The notes: generated from the letters alone by a model not told the origin. DNA of 64,000 nucleotides from Streptomyces violens (GCF_000717745.1 NZ_JOBH01000023.1:1-64000), one strand, 5' to 3'. Shown: positions 15,892 to 25,455, numbered from the stretch's first letter. A program made the numbers and translations.

Positions 15892-17019
15892 ATGCGCCCA
15901 CCTTCCGGCTCTGTTCCCACGAGGCCGCGCCGGCCCGGCTCGGGGCCGGTGGTCCTCGCGGCGGAGGTGGTCACGCCGCCGTACCGCTACCGGCAGGAGG
16001 AGATCACCTCGGCCTTCGCGGAGACGTGTCTGGCGGACGACCGGCCGGCGCGCCAGGTACTCGAGAAGATCTCCGCGAACGCGGGCGTCCGTACTCGGCA
16101 CATGGCGCTGCCACTGGAGGAGTACCGGAAGCTGGACGGCTTCACCGCGGCGAACGAGGTCTGGCGGACCACCGCCCTCGACCTCGGTGAACGGGCGCTG
16201 CGAGAGGCCCTGGAGACCGCCGGCATCCTCCCCGAGGAAGTCGACGTGGTGGTCAGTACCACGGTGACCGGCCTCGCCGTTCCCTCTCTGGAGGCGCGGC
16301 TCGTGCAGCGGCTCGGGCTGCGCGCGGACGTCAAACGGATCCCGCTGTTCGGCCTGGGCTGCGCGGCCGGCGCGGCGGGCGTGGCCCGGATGCACGACTA
16401 CTTGCGCGGCTTCCCGGACCAGGTGGCCGTGCTGCTCTCTGTGGAGCTGTGTTCCCTGACCGTGCAGCGGACCGACGCGTCGACGGCCAACCTGGTGGCG
16501 CTGAGCCTGTTCGGCGACGGGGCAGCGGCGGTGGTGGCGGTGGGGGAGCGGCGGGTCGAGGGACTGTCGACAAACGACAATATGCCGTGTCCCGAGATCG
16601 TGGCGACCCGCAGCCGTCTCTATCCGGACAGCGAGGACGTGATGGGCTGGCGCATCGGCGCGCACGGTTTTGGCATCGTGCTGTCGCCGGACGTGGCCAC
16701 GGTCGCGGAGGAGCAACTGCCCAAGGACGTACACGGTTTCCTCGACGATCACGGGCTGACGCCCGAATCCCTCACGACCTGGATCTGCCATCCGGGCGGG
16801 CCGAAGGTCATCCAGGCGGTGGAGCGCGCGTTCGGCCTGCCGCCCGATGCGCTGGCGCACACCCGCGACTCGCTGGCCCACCGCGGCAACCTCTCCTCCG
16901 CCTCCGTACTCGACGTCCTGCGCCGCACGATGGCCGCGCCGCCGCCGGCCGGGAGCTGGGGCCTGCTCACCGCGATGGGCCCGGGATTCGCGAGTGAGCT
17001 GGTGCTGCTGCGCTGGTAA
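15892..17019 (+). CDS. Type III polyketide synthase (alkylresorcinol synthase-like)
   Basis: A 375-residue chalcone/stilbene-synthase-fold enzyme. The catalytic triad is Cys157 (FGLGCAAGAAG), His300 (ICHPGGPK) and Asn333 (HRGNLSSAS). The phrase VVVSTTVTGLAVPSLEARL is typical of the alkylresorcinol/alkylpyrone synthase branch (SrsA of S. griseus) rather than the RppA naphthalene branch. It would extend a fatty acyl starter with malonyl units and cyclise it to a resorcinol or pyrone. It opens an operon that continues with ACP, KS, methyltransferases and a flavoprotein, matching an enlarged srsABC arrangement. Confidence 0.88.
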   Translation: MRPPSGSVPTRPRRPGSGPVVLAAEVVTPPYRYRQEEITSAFAETCLADDRPARQVLEKISANAGVRTRHMALPLEEYRKLDGFTAANEVWRTTALDLGERALREALETAGILPEEVDVVVSTTVTGLAVPSLEARLVQRLGLRADVKRIPLFGLGCAAGAAGVARMHDYLRGFPDQVAVLLSVELCSLTVQRTDASTANLVALSLFGDGAAAVVAVGERRVEGLSTNDNMPCPEIVATRSRLYPDSEDVMGWRIGAHGFGIVLSPDVATVAEEQLPKDVHGFLDDHGLTPESLTTWICHPGGPKVIQAVERAFGLPPDALAHTRDSLAHRGNLSSASVLDVLRRTMAAPPPAGSWGLLTAMGPGFASELVLLRW

Positions 17020-17052
17020 CGACAACGCCGGGGGGGGCACGACGATCCGGCG

Positions 17053-17114
17053 GGCTCACGACAACACGCAGCGGCTCACGAACAAACACGCAGCAGGCTC
17101 ACGACACACACGCA
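17053..17114. repeat. Three tandem repeats between the PKS and ACP genes
   Basis: Three imperfect copies of a GGCTCACGA..ACACGCAGC unit (20, 23 and 19 bp) fill the gap before the ACP ribosome site AAAGGAG. They contain no stem of note. They may be simple slippage-derived spacing or a translational control element. Confidence 0.65.
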
Positions 17115-17126
17115 AAGGAGCTGTTC

Positions 17127-17435
17127 ATGTCCTCCGTATCCGGTCCGGACCTGCACGAACGCCTGGTGGCCCACATCGCCGAGCAGACCGCGCTGCCGCC
17201 CGAGGAGCTGCTGCCCGAGCGGACCTTCCGGGAGCTGGACATCGATTCGCTCGCGTTGGTCGAGCTGATCGTCGCGATCGAGAACGACACCGGCCTCGAC
17301 CTGCCGCCCGAGCTGCCCGGGGTGGACCGCGACACCACACTGGCCGAGGCGGCCCGCGTCCTCGAAACGCTCAGCGTGACGGCCGCCGAGGGCCCGGGCG
17401 AGGCCGACCCGGGTGTGCCCCATGCGCGCGGATGA
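17127..17435 (+). CDS. Acyl carrier protein
   Basis: A 102-residue ACP with the phosphopantetheine site at Ser41 in ELDIDSLALVEL, preceded by the usual helix (AHIAEQTALPPEELLP). The C-terminal 25 residues are acidic and disordered. A strong AAAGGAG precedes the ATG. It lies between the type III PKS and a KAS II enzyme and overlaps the latter, so it is probably a dedicated carrier for building or delivering the acyl starter to the PKS; type III PKSs usually use CoA esters, though ACP-bound starters are known. Confidence 0.9.
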   Translation: MSSVSGPDLHERLVAHIAEQTALPPEELLPERTFRELDIDSLALVELIVAIENDTGLDLPPELPGVDRDTTLAEAARVLETLSVTAAEGPGEADPGVPHARG

Positions 17436-18669
17436 CGTCGCGGTAACCGGTCTGGGGCTGGTGACCGCCGCCGGAACGGGCGCCGGAGAGGTCTGGCGGA
17501 CGCTGTGCGCCGGACGGTCGACGGCCCGGCCCGACCCCGCGCTCGCCGCCCTCCCGCACACGTTCTCCTGCCGGGCCGACCACTTCGAGCCCGAACGGGA
17601 GCTGGGCGGCCGGCTGAGCAGACGGCTGGACCGCTTCACCCAACTCGGCCTGTCCGCGGCACAGCAGGCGGTACTGGACGCCAAGCTCGACCCGGGCTCC
17701 TGGGCACCCGAGCGCGTGGGGGTGGTCCTCGGCGTGGGCAGCAACAGCCTGGAGCGTTACGCGCCGGAGTTCCACCGCCTGGCAGTGGGACGCCCCACGA
17801 AGATCTCTCCGTACGCCCTGCCCCGCAGCGTCCCCAACATGGCCGCGGGAGAGGTGGCGATCCACCTCGGCTGCCGCGGCCCCAACTTCGTCACCAGCAG
17901 CGCCTGCGCCTCGGGCGCCACCGCGATCGGCGTCGCACGCGATCTGGTGCGCTCGGGAACCTGCGACGTGGTGCTCACCGGAGGGACCGAGTCGGGACTC
18001 GCACCCATGGCCGTCGCCGGTTTCGGGCAGTTGGGGGTGCTGTCGCGTGGAGGTACAGCGAATGCTCCCCACGGTGAGCCGTCCTGCAGACCGTCCTGCA
18101 AGCCCTTCGACACCGCACGTGACGGCTTCGTACTGGGCGAAGGCGCCGCCGTCCTGGTACTGGAGTCCGGCGCGCACGCCCGTGCGCGGTGCGCCCCCGT
18201 CCGGGCACTCCTGCGCGGCTACGGCGCGTCCGCGGACGCCCATCACGCGACGGCCCCGCATCCGGAGGGGCGCGGAGCCGAACAGGCGGTACGCAGTGCG
18301 CTGGCCGACGCCGGCTGCGCCCCGGGCGACATCCACCACGTGAACGCGCACGGCACGGCGACCGTGGTGGGCGACGCAGTCGAGACGGCGGTACTGCGGC
18401 GGGTCTTCGGCGAGCCGCCGCCCGTCACCGCGGCCAAGAGCGTCACCGGCCACGTCCTGGGGGCCTCGGGAGCGATCGAAGCGGCGGCCACGGTGCTGTC
18501 CCTGCAGGAGCAGACCGTGCCGCCGACCGCGAACCTCGTACATCCCGATCCTGCCCTGGACCTGGACGTGGTCGCCGGACGGCCGCGCCCGGTGCCGATG
18601 GACGCCGCGCTGACCTCATCCTTCGGCTTTGGAGGGCAGAATGCCGTTCTTGTCTTCACCACTGCCTGA
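17422..18669 (+). CDS. Beta-ketoacyl-ACP synthase (KAS II/FabF-like)
   Basis: A 415-residue condensing enzyme with the Cys-His-His triad: Cys162 (SSACASGA), His310 (VNAHGTAT) and His344 (KSVTGHVLGASG). It condenses malonyl-ACP with an acyl-ACP. No malonyltransferase, ketoreductase or dehydratase lies beside it, so it must share primary fatty-acid enzymes or perform a single extension. The gene overlaps the end of the ACP gene; GTG three codons earlier is an alternative start. It likely makes or modifies the starter chain for the adjacent type III PKS. Confidence 0.9.
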   Translation: MRADDVAVTGLGLVTAAGTGAGEVWRTLCAGRSTARPDPALAALPHTFSCRADHFEPERELGGRLSRRLDRFTQLGLSAAQQAVLDAKLDPGSWAPERVGVVLGVGSNSLERYAPEFHRLAVGRPTKISPYALPRSVPNMAAGEVAIHLGCRGPNFVTSSACASGATAIGVARDLVRSGTCDVVLTGGTESGLAPMAVAGFGQLGVLSRGGTANAPHGEPSCRPSCKPFDTARDGFVLGEGAAVLVLESGAHARARCAPVRALLRGYGASADAHHATAPHPEGRGAEQAVRSALADAGCAPGDIHHVNAHGTATVVGDAVETAVLRRVFGEPPPVTAAKSVTGHVLGASGAIEAAATVLSLQEQTVPPTANLVHPDPALDLDVVAGRPRPVPMDAALTSSFGFGGQNAVLVFTTA

Positions 18670-19204
18670 TGCCCTCGCGACGCTCCCCGCCGTACCGGTG
18701 TGGTGCGCCGTGCTGCTCCTTGCCGTCGCCCTCGAACGGCTGGCGGAGCTGCTGGTGTCGGTACGCCATACCCGCTGGGCCCGGGAGCGGGGCGGCGTCG
18801 AGCACGGCAGCGGACACTATCCGGCGATGGTCGCCGTGCACACCGGACTGCTGATCGGAATGTGGGCAGAGGTCGCGCTCGCCCACCGCCCGTTCGTCCC
18901 GGCGGTCGGCTGGCCGGCGCTCGGCATCGTGGTGGCGACGCAGGTGGTGCGCTGGTGGTGTGTGCGCTCCCTCGGCCCGCGCTGGAACACCCGAGTGATC
19001 GTCGTACCCGGGCTGCCGCTGGTGGAACGCGGCCCGTACCGCCGGCTGCGGCACCCCAACTACCTCGTGGTGACGCTGGAGGGGGCCGCGCTGCCGCTCG
19101 TGCACACCGCCTGGCTCACCGCACTGCTGTTCACCGTCGCCAACGCCCTCGTACTCGCCGTCCGGCTGCGGGTGGAGAACGCGGCGCTGGAACCGGCCTC
19201 GTGA
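18641..19204 (+). CDS. Isoprenylcysteine carboxyl methyltransferase-like membrane methyltransferase (SrsB-like)
   Basis: A 187-residue integral membrane protein with about four hydrophobic segments and the ICMT-family signature near the end (GPYRRLRHPNYLVVTLE, citing the core RHPNY). SrsB, the corresponding gene in S. griseus, methylates alkylresorcinols made by SrsA. Gene order PKS, then methyltransferase, then flavoprotein is the same here. The ATG has GGAGGG in front and lies inside the KS coding end, so it is translationally coupled; its stop overlaps the next GTG. Confidence 0.82.
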   Translation: MPFLSSPLPDALATLPAVPVWCAVLLLAVALERLAELLVSVRHTRWARERGGVEHGSGHYPAMVAVHTGLLIGMWAEVALAHRPFVPAVGWPALGIVVATQVVRWWCVRSLGPRWNTRVIVVPGLPLVERGPYRRLRHPNYLVVTLEGAALPLVHTAWLTALLFTVANALVLAVRLRVENAALEPAS

Positions 19205-20328
19205 GCGTGCCCAGCACGGGACACGACAGTGTCCCGTATACCGGATACAACAGCGTTCCCGGTACCGGATACGACACCGACGTGCTCGTCGCCGGCGGCG
19301 GACCGGCCGGTCTGGCCAGCGCTGTGTACGCGGCGCGCGCCGGGTTCTCCGTACTCGTGTGTGAGCCCCGCACCGCCCCGGTGGACAAGGCCTGCGGCGA
19401 GGGCATCATGCCGGGCGGCGTGCGCGGGCTCGCGGAGTTGGGCGTACGCCCCGTCGGTATGGCGTTCTCCGGTATCGAGTACGTCGATCTCGCGGGGCGG
19501 CGCGCCAGGGCGACCTTCAGCGCCGGTTCCGGACTGGGCGTACGACGTACCGAACTGCACACCGCGTTGGTACGCGCCGCCAAGGAGGCCGGCGTCCAGT
19601 GGAGCCCCGCGCGCGTCACCCGTGTCGCGCAGGACGCCTCCGGCGTCACGGCCGCGGGCGTGCGGGCGCGGTGGCTGATCGCGGCCGACGGCCTGCACTC
19701 GCCCGTCCGCCGCCACCTGGGCATCCCCGTCCGGCGTGGCACCCCCGCGCGCTTCGGGCTGCGCCGTCACTGGCAGCTCGCCCCGTGGACCGACGCCGTG
19801 GAGGTGACCTGGGGGCAGCACGCGGAGGCGTACGTGACGCCCGTCGGCCCGGACCAGGTCGGCGTCGCCGTACTGTACCGGCGGGCACTGACACCGCCCG
19901 CGTACGCACCTCGGGCCCCCGACACCTACACGGCGCTGCTGCGCTCCTTCCCGGAGCTGGCCGAGCGGCTCGCCCCAGCACCGGCGGCTTCGGCGGTACG
20001 CGGCGCGGGGCCGCTGTGCCAACGCCCCCAACGGCGCGTGCAGGGCCGCGTCCTGTTGGTCGGCGACGCCGCGGGATACGAGGACGCGCTGACCGGCGAA
20101 GGTGTCAGCCTGGCCGTCGCCCAGGCGCGGGCCGCCGTCGATGCCCTGGTGGCGGGGGTGCCCGGCGGCTACGAGCAGCGCTGGCGCCGGCTCACCCGGC
20201 GGTACCGGCTGCTCACCCGGGGACTGGTCATGGCGACCGCCGTCGCCCCCGTGCGCGGACTGCTGCTGCCCTGCTGTACCGCCGCGCCCGGCGCCTTCAG
20301 CCGAACCGTCGATCAACTGGCCCGATAA
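19201..20328 (+). CDS. FAD-dependent hydroxylase/oxidoreductase (SrsC-like)
   Basis: A 375-residue flavoprotein of the geranylgeranyl-reductase/PHBH-like group: DVLVAGGGPAGLASA (Rossmann site), ACGEGIMPGG, and GRVLLVGDAAGYEDALTGEGVSLA for FAD binding. In S. griseus, SrsC hydroxylates the alkylresorcinol ring on the way to quinones, and the position in the operon supports that role. The GTG overlaps the previous stop (GTGA). The first 25 residues are three copies of an octapeptide TG(H/Y)(D/N)SVP(Y/G), a low-complexity leader absent from the enzyme fold. Confidence 0.82.
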   Translation: MSVPSTGHDSVPYTGYNSVPGTGYDTDVLVAGGGPAGLASAVYAARAGFSVLVCEPRTAPVDKACGEGIMPGGVRGLAELGVRPVGMAFSGIEYVDLAGRRARATFSAGSGLGVRRTELHTALVRAAKEAGVQWSPARVTRVAQDASGVTAAGVRARWLIAADGLHSPVRRHLGIPVRRGTPARFGLRRHWQLAPWTDAVEVTWGQHAEAYVTPVGPDQVGVAVLYRRALTPPAYAPRAPDTYTALLRSFPELAERLAPAPAASAVRGAGPLCQRPQRRVQGRVLLVGDAAGYEDALTGEGVSLAVAQARAAVDALVAGVPGGYEQRWRRLTRRYRLLTRGLVMATAVAPVRGLLLPCCTAAPGAFSRTVDQLAR

Positions 20329-20343
20329 GAGGGGTGTTTACCC

Positions 20344-21390
20344 GTGCGGATGACGGTCCGTGGCGACACGTTCCGGGAGCGTCTCGCGCTGCGCACACGC
20401 CTGGCCCCCGTGCCCGCCTTCGAGTCGCTGGCCGGCATGGCGTTGTCGGGCGCGCTCATCGCCGGCGTACGGCTGGGCCTGTTCGAAGAACTCGCCCGAC
20501 GGCCCGCCACCGCCGAGGAACTGGCGTCCCGGCTCTCCCTGCGCCCCGACACCACCCGGCTCCTGCTGGACGGCATCGAGGCGCTCGGCTACCTGCGCAG
20601 GCGACGCGGCCGCTACGCACCGACCGGACGGGCCCGGCGCTGGCTCCTGCCGTCGTCCCGCAGGTCGGTCGCCCATTTCGTCGCCAGTCACCAGGACTAC
20701 TGGCACTGGTGGGCGAGCCTGCCGGACGTGGCCCGCGGCGGCCCGGTCGTCGACCACCACACCGCGGCGGCGGACGACCCGTACTGGCGGGAGTACATCA
20801 TGGGCCAGTACGAGCTGGCGCGGTTCAGCGCGCCGGAGCTGGCGGCGGCGCTCCCCGTGCCCGACGGCGCCCGCCGGGTACTGGATGTCGGCGGCGGGCA
20901 CGGCTGGTTCGCGGCGCAGCTGTGCCGGCGGCACCCGGGGCTGCGTGCCACGGTGGTCGATCTCCCAGGCAGCGCGGCCGTCGGCAGGGAGATCATCCGC
21001 ACGGCGGGCTACGGTCACCTCGTAGAGCACCGGGAAGGCGACGCCCGCAGCGCCGACTTCGGCGCCGACTACGACGTGGCGCTCTGCCTGAACCTCATCC
21101 ACCATCTCCAGCCGCCCGAGATCACCGCCCTGTTCCGCCGGATCCACGCGGCGCTGCGGCCGGGCGGCGTCATCGCCGTACTCGACCTCTTCGGCGACTC
21201 CGACCGATCCCACCGCCCCGACGCCGCGGCGAGCTGCCTCGGCCTGCTCTTCCACCTCACCTCGGGCGCGGCCGTTTACAGCCCCGGACAGCTCACCGAG
21301 TGGCTCCGCGACGCCGGCTTCGCCCCACCGGACCGGACCCGGCTGCACCGCATCCCGGCGCAGTCCCTCTACGTGGCCACCGCCACCTGA
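20344..21390 (+). CDS. SAM-dependent O-methyltransferase
   Basis: A 348-residue methyltransferase of the O-methyltransferase family 2 type: an N-terminal winged-helix dimerisation domain (GVRLGLFEELARRPATAEELASRL) followed by a Rossmann fold with SAM motif VLDVGGGHGWFAAQL and the post-motif region LNLIHHLQPPEI. Members methylate phenols in polyketide pathways. It is 15 bp after the flavoprotein gene and is probably the last gene of the operon; a hydroxyl made by the flavoprotein is a plausible target. GTG is used as start; ATG two codons later is an alternative. Confidence 0.88.
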   Translation: MRMTVRGDTFRERLALRTRLAPVPAFESLAGMALSGALIAGVRLGLFEELARRPATAEELASRLSLRPDTTRLLLDGIEALGYLRRRRGRYAPTGRARRWLLPSSRRSVAHFVASHQDYWHWWASLPDVARGGPVVDHHTAAADDPYWREYIMGQYELARFSAPELAAALPVPDGARRVLDVGGGHGWFAAQLCRRHPGLRATVVDLPGSAAVGREIIRTAGYGHLVEHREGDARSADFGADYDVALCLNLIHHLQPPEITALFRRIHAALRPGGVIAVLDLFGDSDRSHRPDAAASCLGLLFHLTSGAAVYSPGQLTEWLRDAGFAPPDRTRLHRIPAQSLYVATAT

Positions 21391-21449
21391 CAATGGCTCT
21401 CTCCGTTTCGCCCCCTCTTCCTCCTCTTTGTCTCCTCTTTGTCTCCTCC

Positions 21450-21472
21450 ATCCATACGCTCAGCGTATGGAT
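21450..21472. promoter_or_regulatory. Perfect 23-bp palindromic operator
   Basis: ATCCATACGCT, central C, AGCGTATGGAT: eleven-base arms with no mismatch. This design is common for TetR-type operators in Streptomyces. It sits 52 bp before the exporter start. No TetR gene is adjacent, so the regulator must be encoded elsewhere. Just upstream is a short CTCCTCTTTGT tandem repeat. Confidence 0.72.
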
Positions 21473-21523
21473 CAGAACGCTCATGCATTATGCGGAAGCA
21501 GGGGGCTCCCGCACGATCGGCGC

Positions 21524-22447
21524 ATGCACGCAGCCCCTGCTACCTCTGTCAGCTCCGCTGCCCCCGCTCCGGACTCCCACCGCGGGCGGCTGGCCGGAGT
21601 GGTCACGATGGCCGCCAGCGGCCTGTCCAACCAGGTCGGTGCCGCGGTCGGTTCGCTCGCGTTCCCCGTACTGGGCCCGGTCGGCGTCGTCGCGGTACGC
21701 CAGTACGTTGCCGCGCTCGTCCTGTTGGCCGTCGGCCGGCCCCGGCTGCGCGCCTTCACCTGGCGGCAGTGGTGGCCGGTCCTGCTGCTGGCCGTGGTGT
21801 TCGGGACGATGAATCTGTCCCTGTACAGCGCCATCGACCGCATCGGCCTCGGGCTGGCCGTGACCCTGGAGTTCCTCGGGCCGGTGACCATAGCCCTGGC
21901 CGCCTCGCGACGCCGCGTGGACGCGTGCTGCGCGCTGGTCGCGGTGGCGGGCGTCGTCGTCCTGATGCGCCCGCGCCCGTCCGCCGACTATCTCGGGATG
22001 GGCCTCGGACTGCTGGCCGCCGCCTGCTGGGCGTCGTACATCCTGCTCAACCGTACGGTCGGCCGCCGCATCCCCGGTGCGCAGGGATCGGCGGCCGCGG
22101 CCGCACTCTCCGCCCTGATGTTCCTTCCGGTCGGACTCGTCATCGCGGTCCGGCAGCCGCCGACCACAGGGGCGATGGTCTACGCCGTCGTCGCCGGTGT
22201 CCTCTCCTCAGCCGTGCCGTATCTCGCGGACCTCCTCACCCTCCGCCGCGTACCGGCCCAGCTCTTCGGCCTCTTCATGAGCGTCAATCCCGTACTGGCC
22301 GCCGTGGTCGGCCTGCTCCTCCTCGACCAGCACCTGGGCTGGACGGAGGGAGCCGGCATCGGAGCCATCGTCGCCGCCAACGCGTGCGCCATCCTCACGC
22401 GGAACGGACGCCGCGCGGGGCGCGCCGGGGAGGAGGCCCTCCCGTGA
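21524..22447 (+). CDS. EamA/RhtA-type exporter (DMT superfamily)
   Basis: A 307-residue membrane protein with ten predicted hydrophobic segments in two EamA halves (FGTMNLSLYSAIDRIGLGLAVTLEFLGP in the first, [25 protein letters not shown] in the second), closest in style to RhtA threonine/homoserine exporters. The start is placed at MHAAPAT because an earlier in-frame ATG lies inside a perfect operator palindrome. It may export the product or a precursor of the preceding operon. The 3' 240 bp overlap the convergent MFS gene frame. Confidence 0.85.
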   Translation: MHAAPATSVSSAAPAPDSHRGRLAGVVTMAASGLSNQVGAAVGSLAFPVLGPVGVVAVRQYVAALVLLAVGRPRLRAFTWRQWWPVLLLAVVFGTMNLSLYSAIDRIGLGLAVTLEFLGPVTIALAASRRRVDACCALVAVAGVVVLMRPRPSADYLGMGLGLLAAACWASYILLNRTVGRRIPGAQGSAAAAALSALMFLPVGLVIAVRQPPTTGAMVYAVVAGVLSSAVPYLADLLTLRRVPAQLFGLFMSVNPVLAAVVGLLLLDQHLGWTEGAGIGAIVAANACAILTRNGRRAGRAGEEALP

Positions 22448-23650
22448 GGCGCGGTCGGGAAGCCGGACGGCCATGACGACGGGTACGACGAATACCGCGA
22501 GCAGTACATGGAATACGGTCGGCAGTCCACTCGTATCGGCGAGCCAGCCGAAGGCGGGGGAGCAGAGGCCACCCGCCGCCATCGCCAGCCCCAAGGTCAG
22601 CCCGCTGGCCGTGCCGGGGCGGTGCGGCAGATAGTCCTGGGCGAGCGTGACGTGCGCGGCGAACGGCAGGAACATCGCCACGCCGAACACCGCGGTACTC
22701 AGCACCAGTACGGGGAATGCCGGAGCGAAGGCGATGCCCGCCAGGGCGGGGAGCGCCACGAGGTAGCCGGCCCGCAGCGAGGTCTTGCGGCCGTACCGGT
22801 CACCGACCCAGCCGCCCAGCAGCGTGCCGACCGCACCGGCCGCGGTGTATGTGGTGAGCACGGCGGCACCCGCCGCTGCCGACTGGTCCAAGTCCCGCTG
22901 GGCGTGCAGCGACACCATCGAGGTGACCGTGACGTACGGGATGGACCAGCCGACGATGACGGCCACCAGGCGGGCGAAGGAGCGCCAGTCGTCCGTCGAC
23001 CGCGGACTGTCCGCCGTCGACCGCGCACCGCCCGTCCGCCGCGCACCGCCCGCCCCCGGCCCGGCCGTTGCGCCGGCGGCCGGCGAGGCCGCCGCAGCGT
23101 GCCCCCGCCACCGTGCCCAAGGGCCCCTGAGGACCCACAGTGCGGCCATGACCAGGGCAGGGACCGCCAGCAGGAAGCTCCCGGAGAAGCCCGCGGCGCC
23201 GATGACGAGGGTGACCAGTCCCGGAGCGAGGGCGCCGCCGATCGTCCCGCCCACGGAGAAGACGCTCATGGCCCGCTGCGACGATCCGCCGGCGGCCCGG
23301 GCCTGACTGGTCGCGGGCGGGTGGTAGGCCGCGATGCCGATCCCCGCCAGCGCCACGCACAGCCAGGTGAGCAGATAGCTCCCGGAGAGTCCCGCGGCGG
23401 CCACGCCCAGCGCGGCGGTGCTGAATCCGGCCGGCACCAGCCACGCCCGTGGTCTGCGGTCGGAGAGCACGCCGAACAGCGGTTGGAACAGGCTGGAGAT
23501 ACCGCTCGCCGCGAACGCCAGGCCGGAGACCGCGGCGTAGCTGTAGTGCCGTTGCGACATCAGGAAGGGCAGCATCGCGGGGATCGCGCCCTGGTAGAGG
23601 TCGTTGACCAGGTGCGTACTGGCCAGAAAGCCGAGTTGTCCCTTCTTCAC
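22208..23650 (-). CDS. MFS exporter, fosmidomycin-resistance (Fsr)-like
   Basis: A 480-residue twelve-helix transporter; [16 protein letters not shown] at the start and [16 protein letters not shown] are typical of Fsr-type efflux pumps. The central loop is long and Ala/Gly/Arg-rich. The GTG start overlaps the leuA-like stop (GTGA), so the two are co-translated. Normal family members would end near 22447; here the frame continues some 75 residues antisense to the EamA gene, suggesting loss of an original stop codon or simple drift. Substrate is unknown; export of the cluster product is plausible. Confidence 0.85.
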   Translation of the reverse strand: MKKGQLGFLASTHLVNDLYQGAIPAMLPFLMSQRHYSYAAVSGLAFAASGISSLFQPLFGVLSDRRPRAWLVPAGFSTAALGVAAAGLSGSYLLTWLCVALAGIGIAAYHPPATSQARAAGGSSQRAMSVFSVGGTIGGALAPGLVTLVIGAAGFSGSFLLAVPALVMAALWVLRGPWARWRGHAAAASPAAGATAGPGAGGARRTGGARSTADSPRSTDDWRSFARLVAVIVGWSIPYVTVTSMVSLHAQRDLDQSAAAGAAVLTTYTAAGAVGTLLGGWVGDRYGRKTSLRAGYLVALPALAGIAFAPAFPVLVLSTAVFGVAMFLPFAAHVTLAQDYLPHRPGTASGLTLGLAMAAGGLCSPAFGWLADTSGLPTVFHVLLAVFVVPVVMAVRLPDRASREGLLPGAPRAASVPREDGARVGGDDGSDAGSLRPAQVLVEEEQADHGGQYGIDAHEEAEELGRYAAEGEEVREIRHG

Positions 23651-25455
23651 CGGGAAACCCCCGCGGCGCGGTTGACGGCGGCCACGACGGCCTGCACCGA
23701 GGCGGTCAGCAGGGAGGTGTCCCAGCCGGCACCCCAGCAGGTGACGCCGTTCACGCGGCACTCGGCGTACGCGATGGCGTGGCTGCCCGGACCCGTCGTG
23801 GTGGCGTGTTCGGTGTACTGGATGATGTCGACCGTGAACCCGGCCGTGCCGAGCGCGTCGGTGAATGCCGACAGCGGACCGTTTCCGGTGCCCTGGCAGT
23901 GCCGCTCCTCGCCGTCGACGCGGAGCACGCAGGAGAAGCGGTGCTCACCGATGCCGGTTGCGGCTACGCCCTCGGCCGTGCTCCAAGAGACCAGCTCGAC
24001 CGGGCCGCTCCGGCCCGGGGCGATATAGGTCGCCTGGAAGAGATCCCACAGATCCTTGTGCGACAGCTCCCGGCCGTCCGCGTCGGTGGTCCGCTGCACC
24101 GTGCGCGAGAAGTCCGGACGCATCGTCGCGGGCAGGTCCAGCCCGTGGTGGGTGTGCAGCAGATGGGCCACACCGCCCTTGCCGGACTGGGAGTTGATGC
24201 GGATGACCTCCTCGTACGTACGGCCGATGTCGCCCGGATCGATGGGCAGATACGGCACCGCCCACGGGGCCTCTTCCGCGGGCAGGCCCCACTCGGCCGC
24301 CTGCTTGGCGTGGTGGGCGAGGCCCTTGGCGATGGCGTCCTGGTGCGTACCGGAGAAGGCGGTGTGCACCAGCTCGCCGCCGTAGGGGTGGCGCGGGTGG
24401 ACCGGCAGCCGGGTGCAGTGCTCCACCGTCTCGCGCACGGCGTCGATGTCGGAGAAGTCGACCATGGGATTCACGCCCTGCGCATACAGGTTCAGGGCCA
24501 GGGTGACGAGGTCGACGTTGCCGGTCCGCTCGCCGTTGCCGAACAGACAGCCCTCCACCCGCTGCGCGCCGGCCAGCACGGCGAGCTCCGCGCAGGCCAC
24601 GCCGGTGCCGCGGTCGTTGTGCGGATGGACGGACAGGATCACCGCGTTACGCCGTGCCAGGTGGCGGTCCATGTACTCGATCTGGTCCGCGTACACGTTG
24701 GGGGTCGCCACCTCCACCGTCGCCGGCAGGTTGTGGATCACCGGCCGGTCCGGGCACGCGTCCCACAGCTCGGTCAGGCCGTTGCAGACCTCCAGGACGA
24801 AGTCCGGCTCCGTGAGGTTGAAGACCTCGGGGGAGAACTCGAACCGGATGTCGGCACCCGGCTGTTCCTCCGCGCGCCGCATCAGATGGGTGGCGGCGTC
24901 CCGGATCAGTGCGTGCACCTCGGCGCGGGACCGCCCCAGTACGACGTCGCGCCACGTGGGCGCGGTGGCCGTGTAGAGATGCACGACGGTGCGCGGGAGA
25001 CCTTCGATCGAGGCGAGGGTCCGGTCGATGAGGTCGTGACGGGCCGCCGTGAAGACGGAGATGGTCACGTCCTCGGGCACGGCGTCACTGGTGGCCAGGT
25101 GGCGTACGAAGTCGAAGTCGGTCTGGCTCGCGGAGGGGTAGCCGACCTCGATCTCCTTGTATCCCATGGCGATCAGCAGGTCGAACAGCCGGCGCTTGCG
25201 CGCGGTGTCCATCGGCTCGGCGAGCGCCTGATTGCCGTCGCGCAGGTCGACCGGTACCCACAGCGGTGCTCGCTCGATACGGCGGGACGGCCAGGTGCGG
25301 TCCGTCAGCGGCAGCGCGACCCGGTCGTGCACGGGCTGATAGCGGTGCTGCGGCATCGCGCTCGGCCGCTGCGGATTCCACGCGGGCGCGTCGAGCGGGA
25401 CAGCGCCGGACGGGGTGCGCAGCGTGGGGAACGGTGTCGTCTCCCGGGGAGCCAT
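23647..25455 (-). CDS. leuA: 2-isopropylmalate synthase (LeuA-type)
   Basis: A 602-residue LeuA: HMGL-like catalytic barrel ([29 protein letters not shown], metal ligands in [11 protein letters not shown] and NGERTGNVD) and the C-terminal LeuA regulatory domain ([34 protein letters not shown]). It condenses acetyl-CoA with 2-ketoisovalerate or a similar keto acid. No leuB/C/D is nearby and it is coupled to an efflux gene, so it may be a pathway-specific copy that elongates branched keto acids for starter units, rather than the housekeeping gene. Start chosen at MAPRET for its GAGAGAAG ribosome site; a start nine codons earlier is possible. Confidence 0.85.
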   Translation of the reverse strand: MAPRETTPFPTLRTPSGAVPLDAPAWNPQRPSAMPQHRYQPVHDRVALPLTDRTWPSRRIERAPLWVPVDLRDGNQALAEPMDTARKRRLFDLLIAMGYKEIEVGYPSASQTDFDFVRHLATSDAVPEDVTISVFTAARHDLIDRTLASIEGLPRTVVHLYTATAPTWRDVVLGRSRAEVHALIRDAATHLMRRAEEQPGADIRFEFSPEVFNLTEPDFVLEVCNGLTELWDACPDRPVIHNLPATVEVATPNVYADQIEYMDRHLARRNAVILSVHPHNDRGTGVACAELAVLAGAQRVEGCLFGNGERTGNVDLVTLALNLYAQGVNPMVDFSDIDAVRETVEHCTRLPVHPRHPYGGELVHTAFSGTHQDAIAKGLAHHAKQAAEWGLPAEEAPWAVPYLPIDPGDIGRTYEEVIRINSQSGKGGVAHLLHTHHGLDLPATMRPDFSRTVQRTTDADGRELSHKDLWDLFQATYIAPGRSGPVELVSWSTAEGVAATGIGEHRFSCVLRVDGEERHCQGTGNGPLSAFTDALGTAGFTVDIIQYTEHATTTGPGSHAIAYAECRVNGVTCWGAGWDTSLLTASVQAVVAAVNRAAGVSR

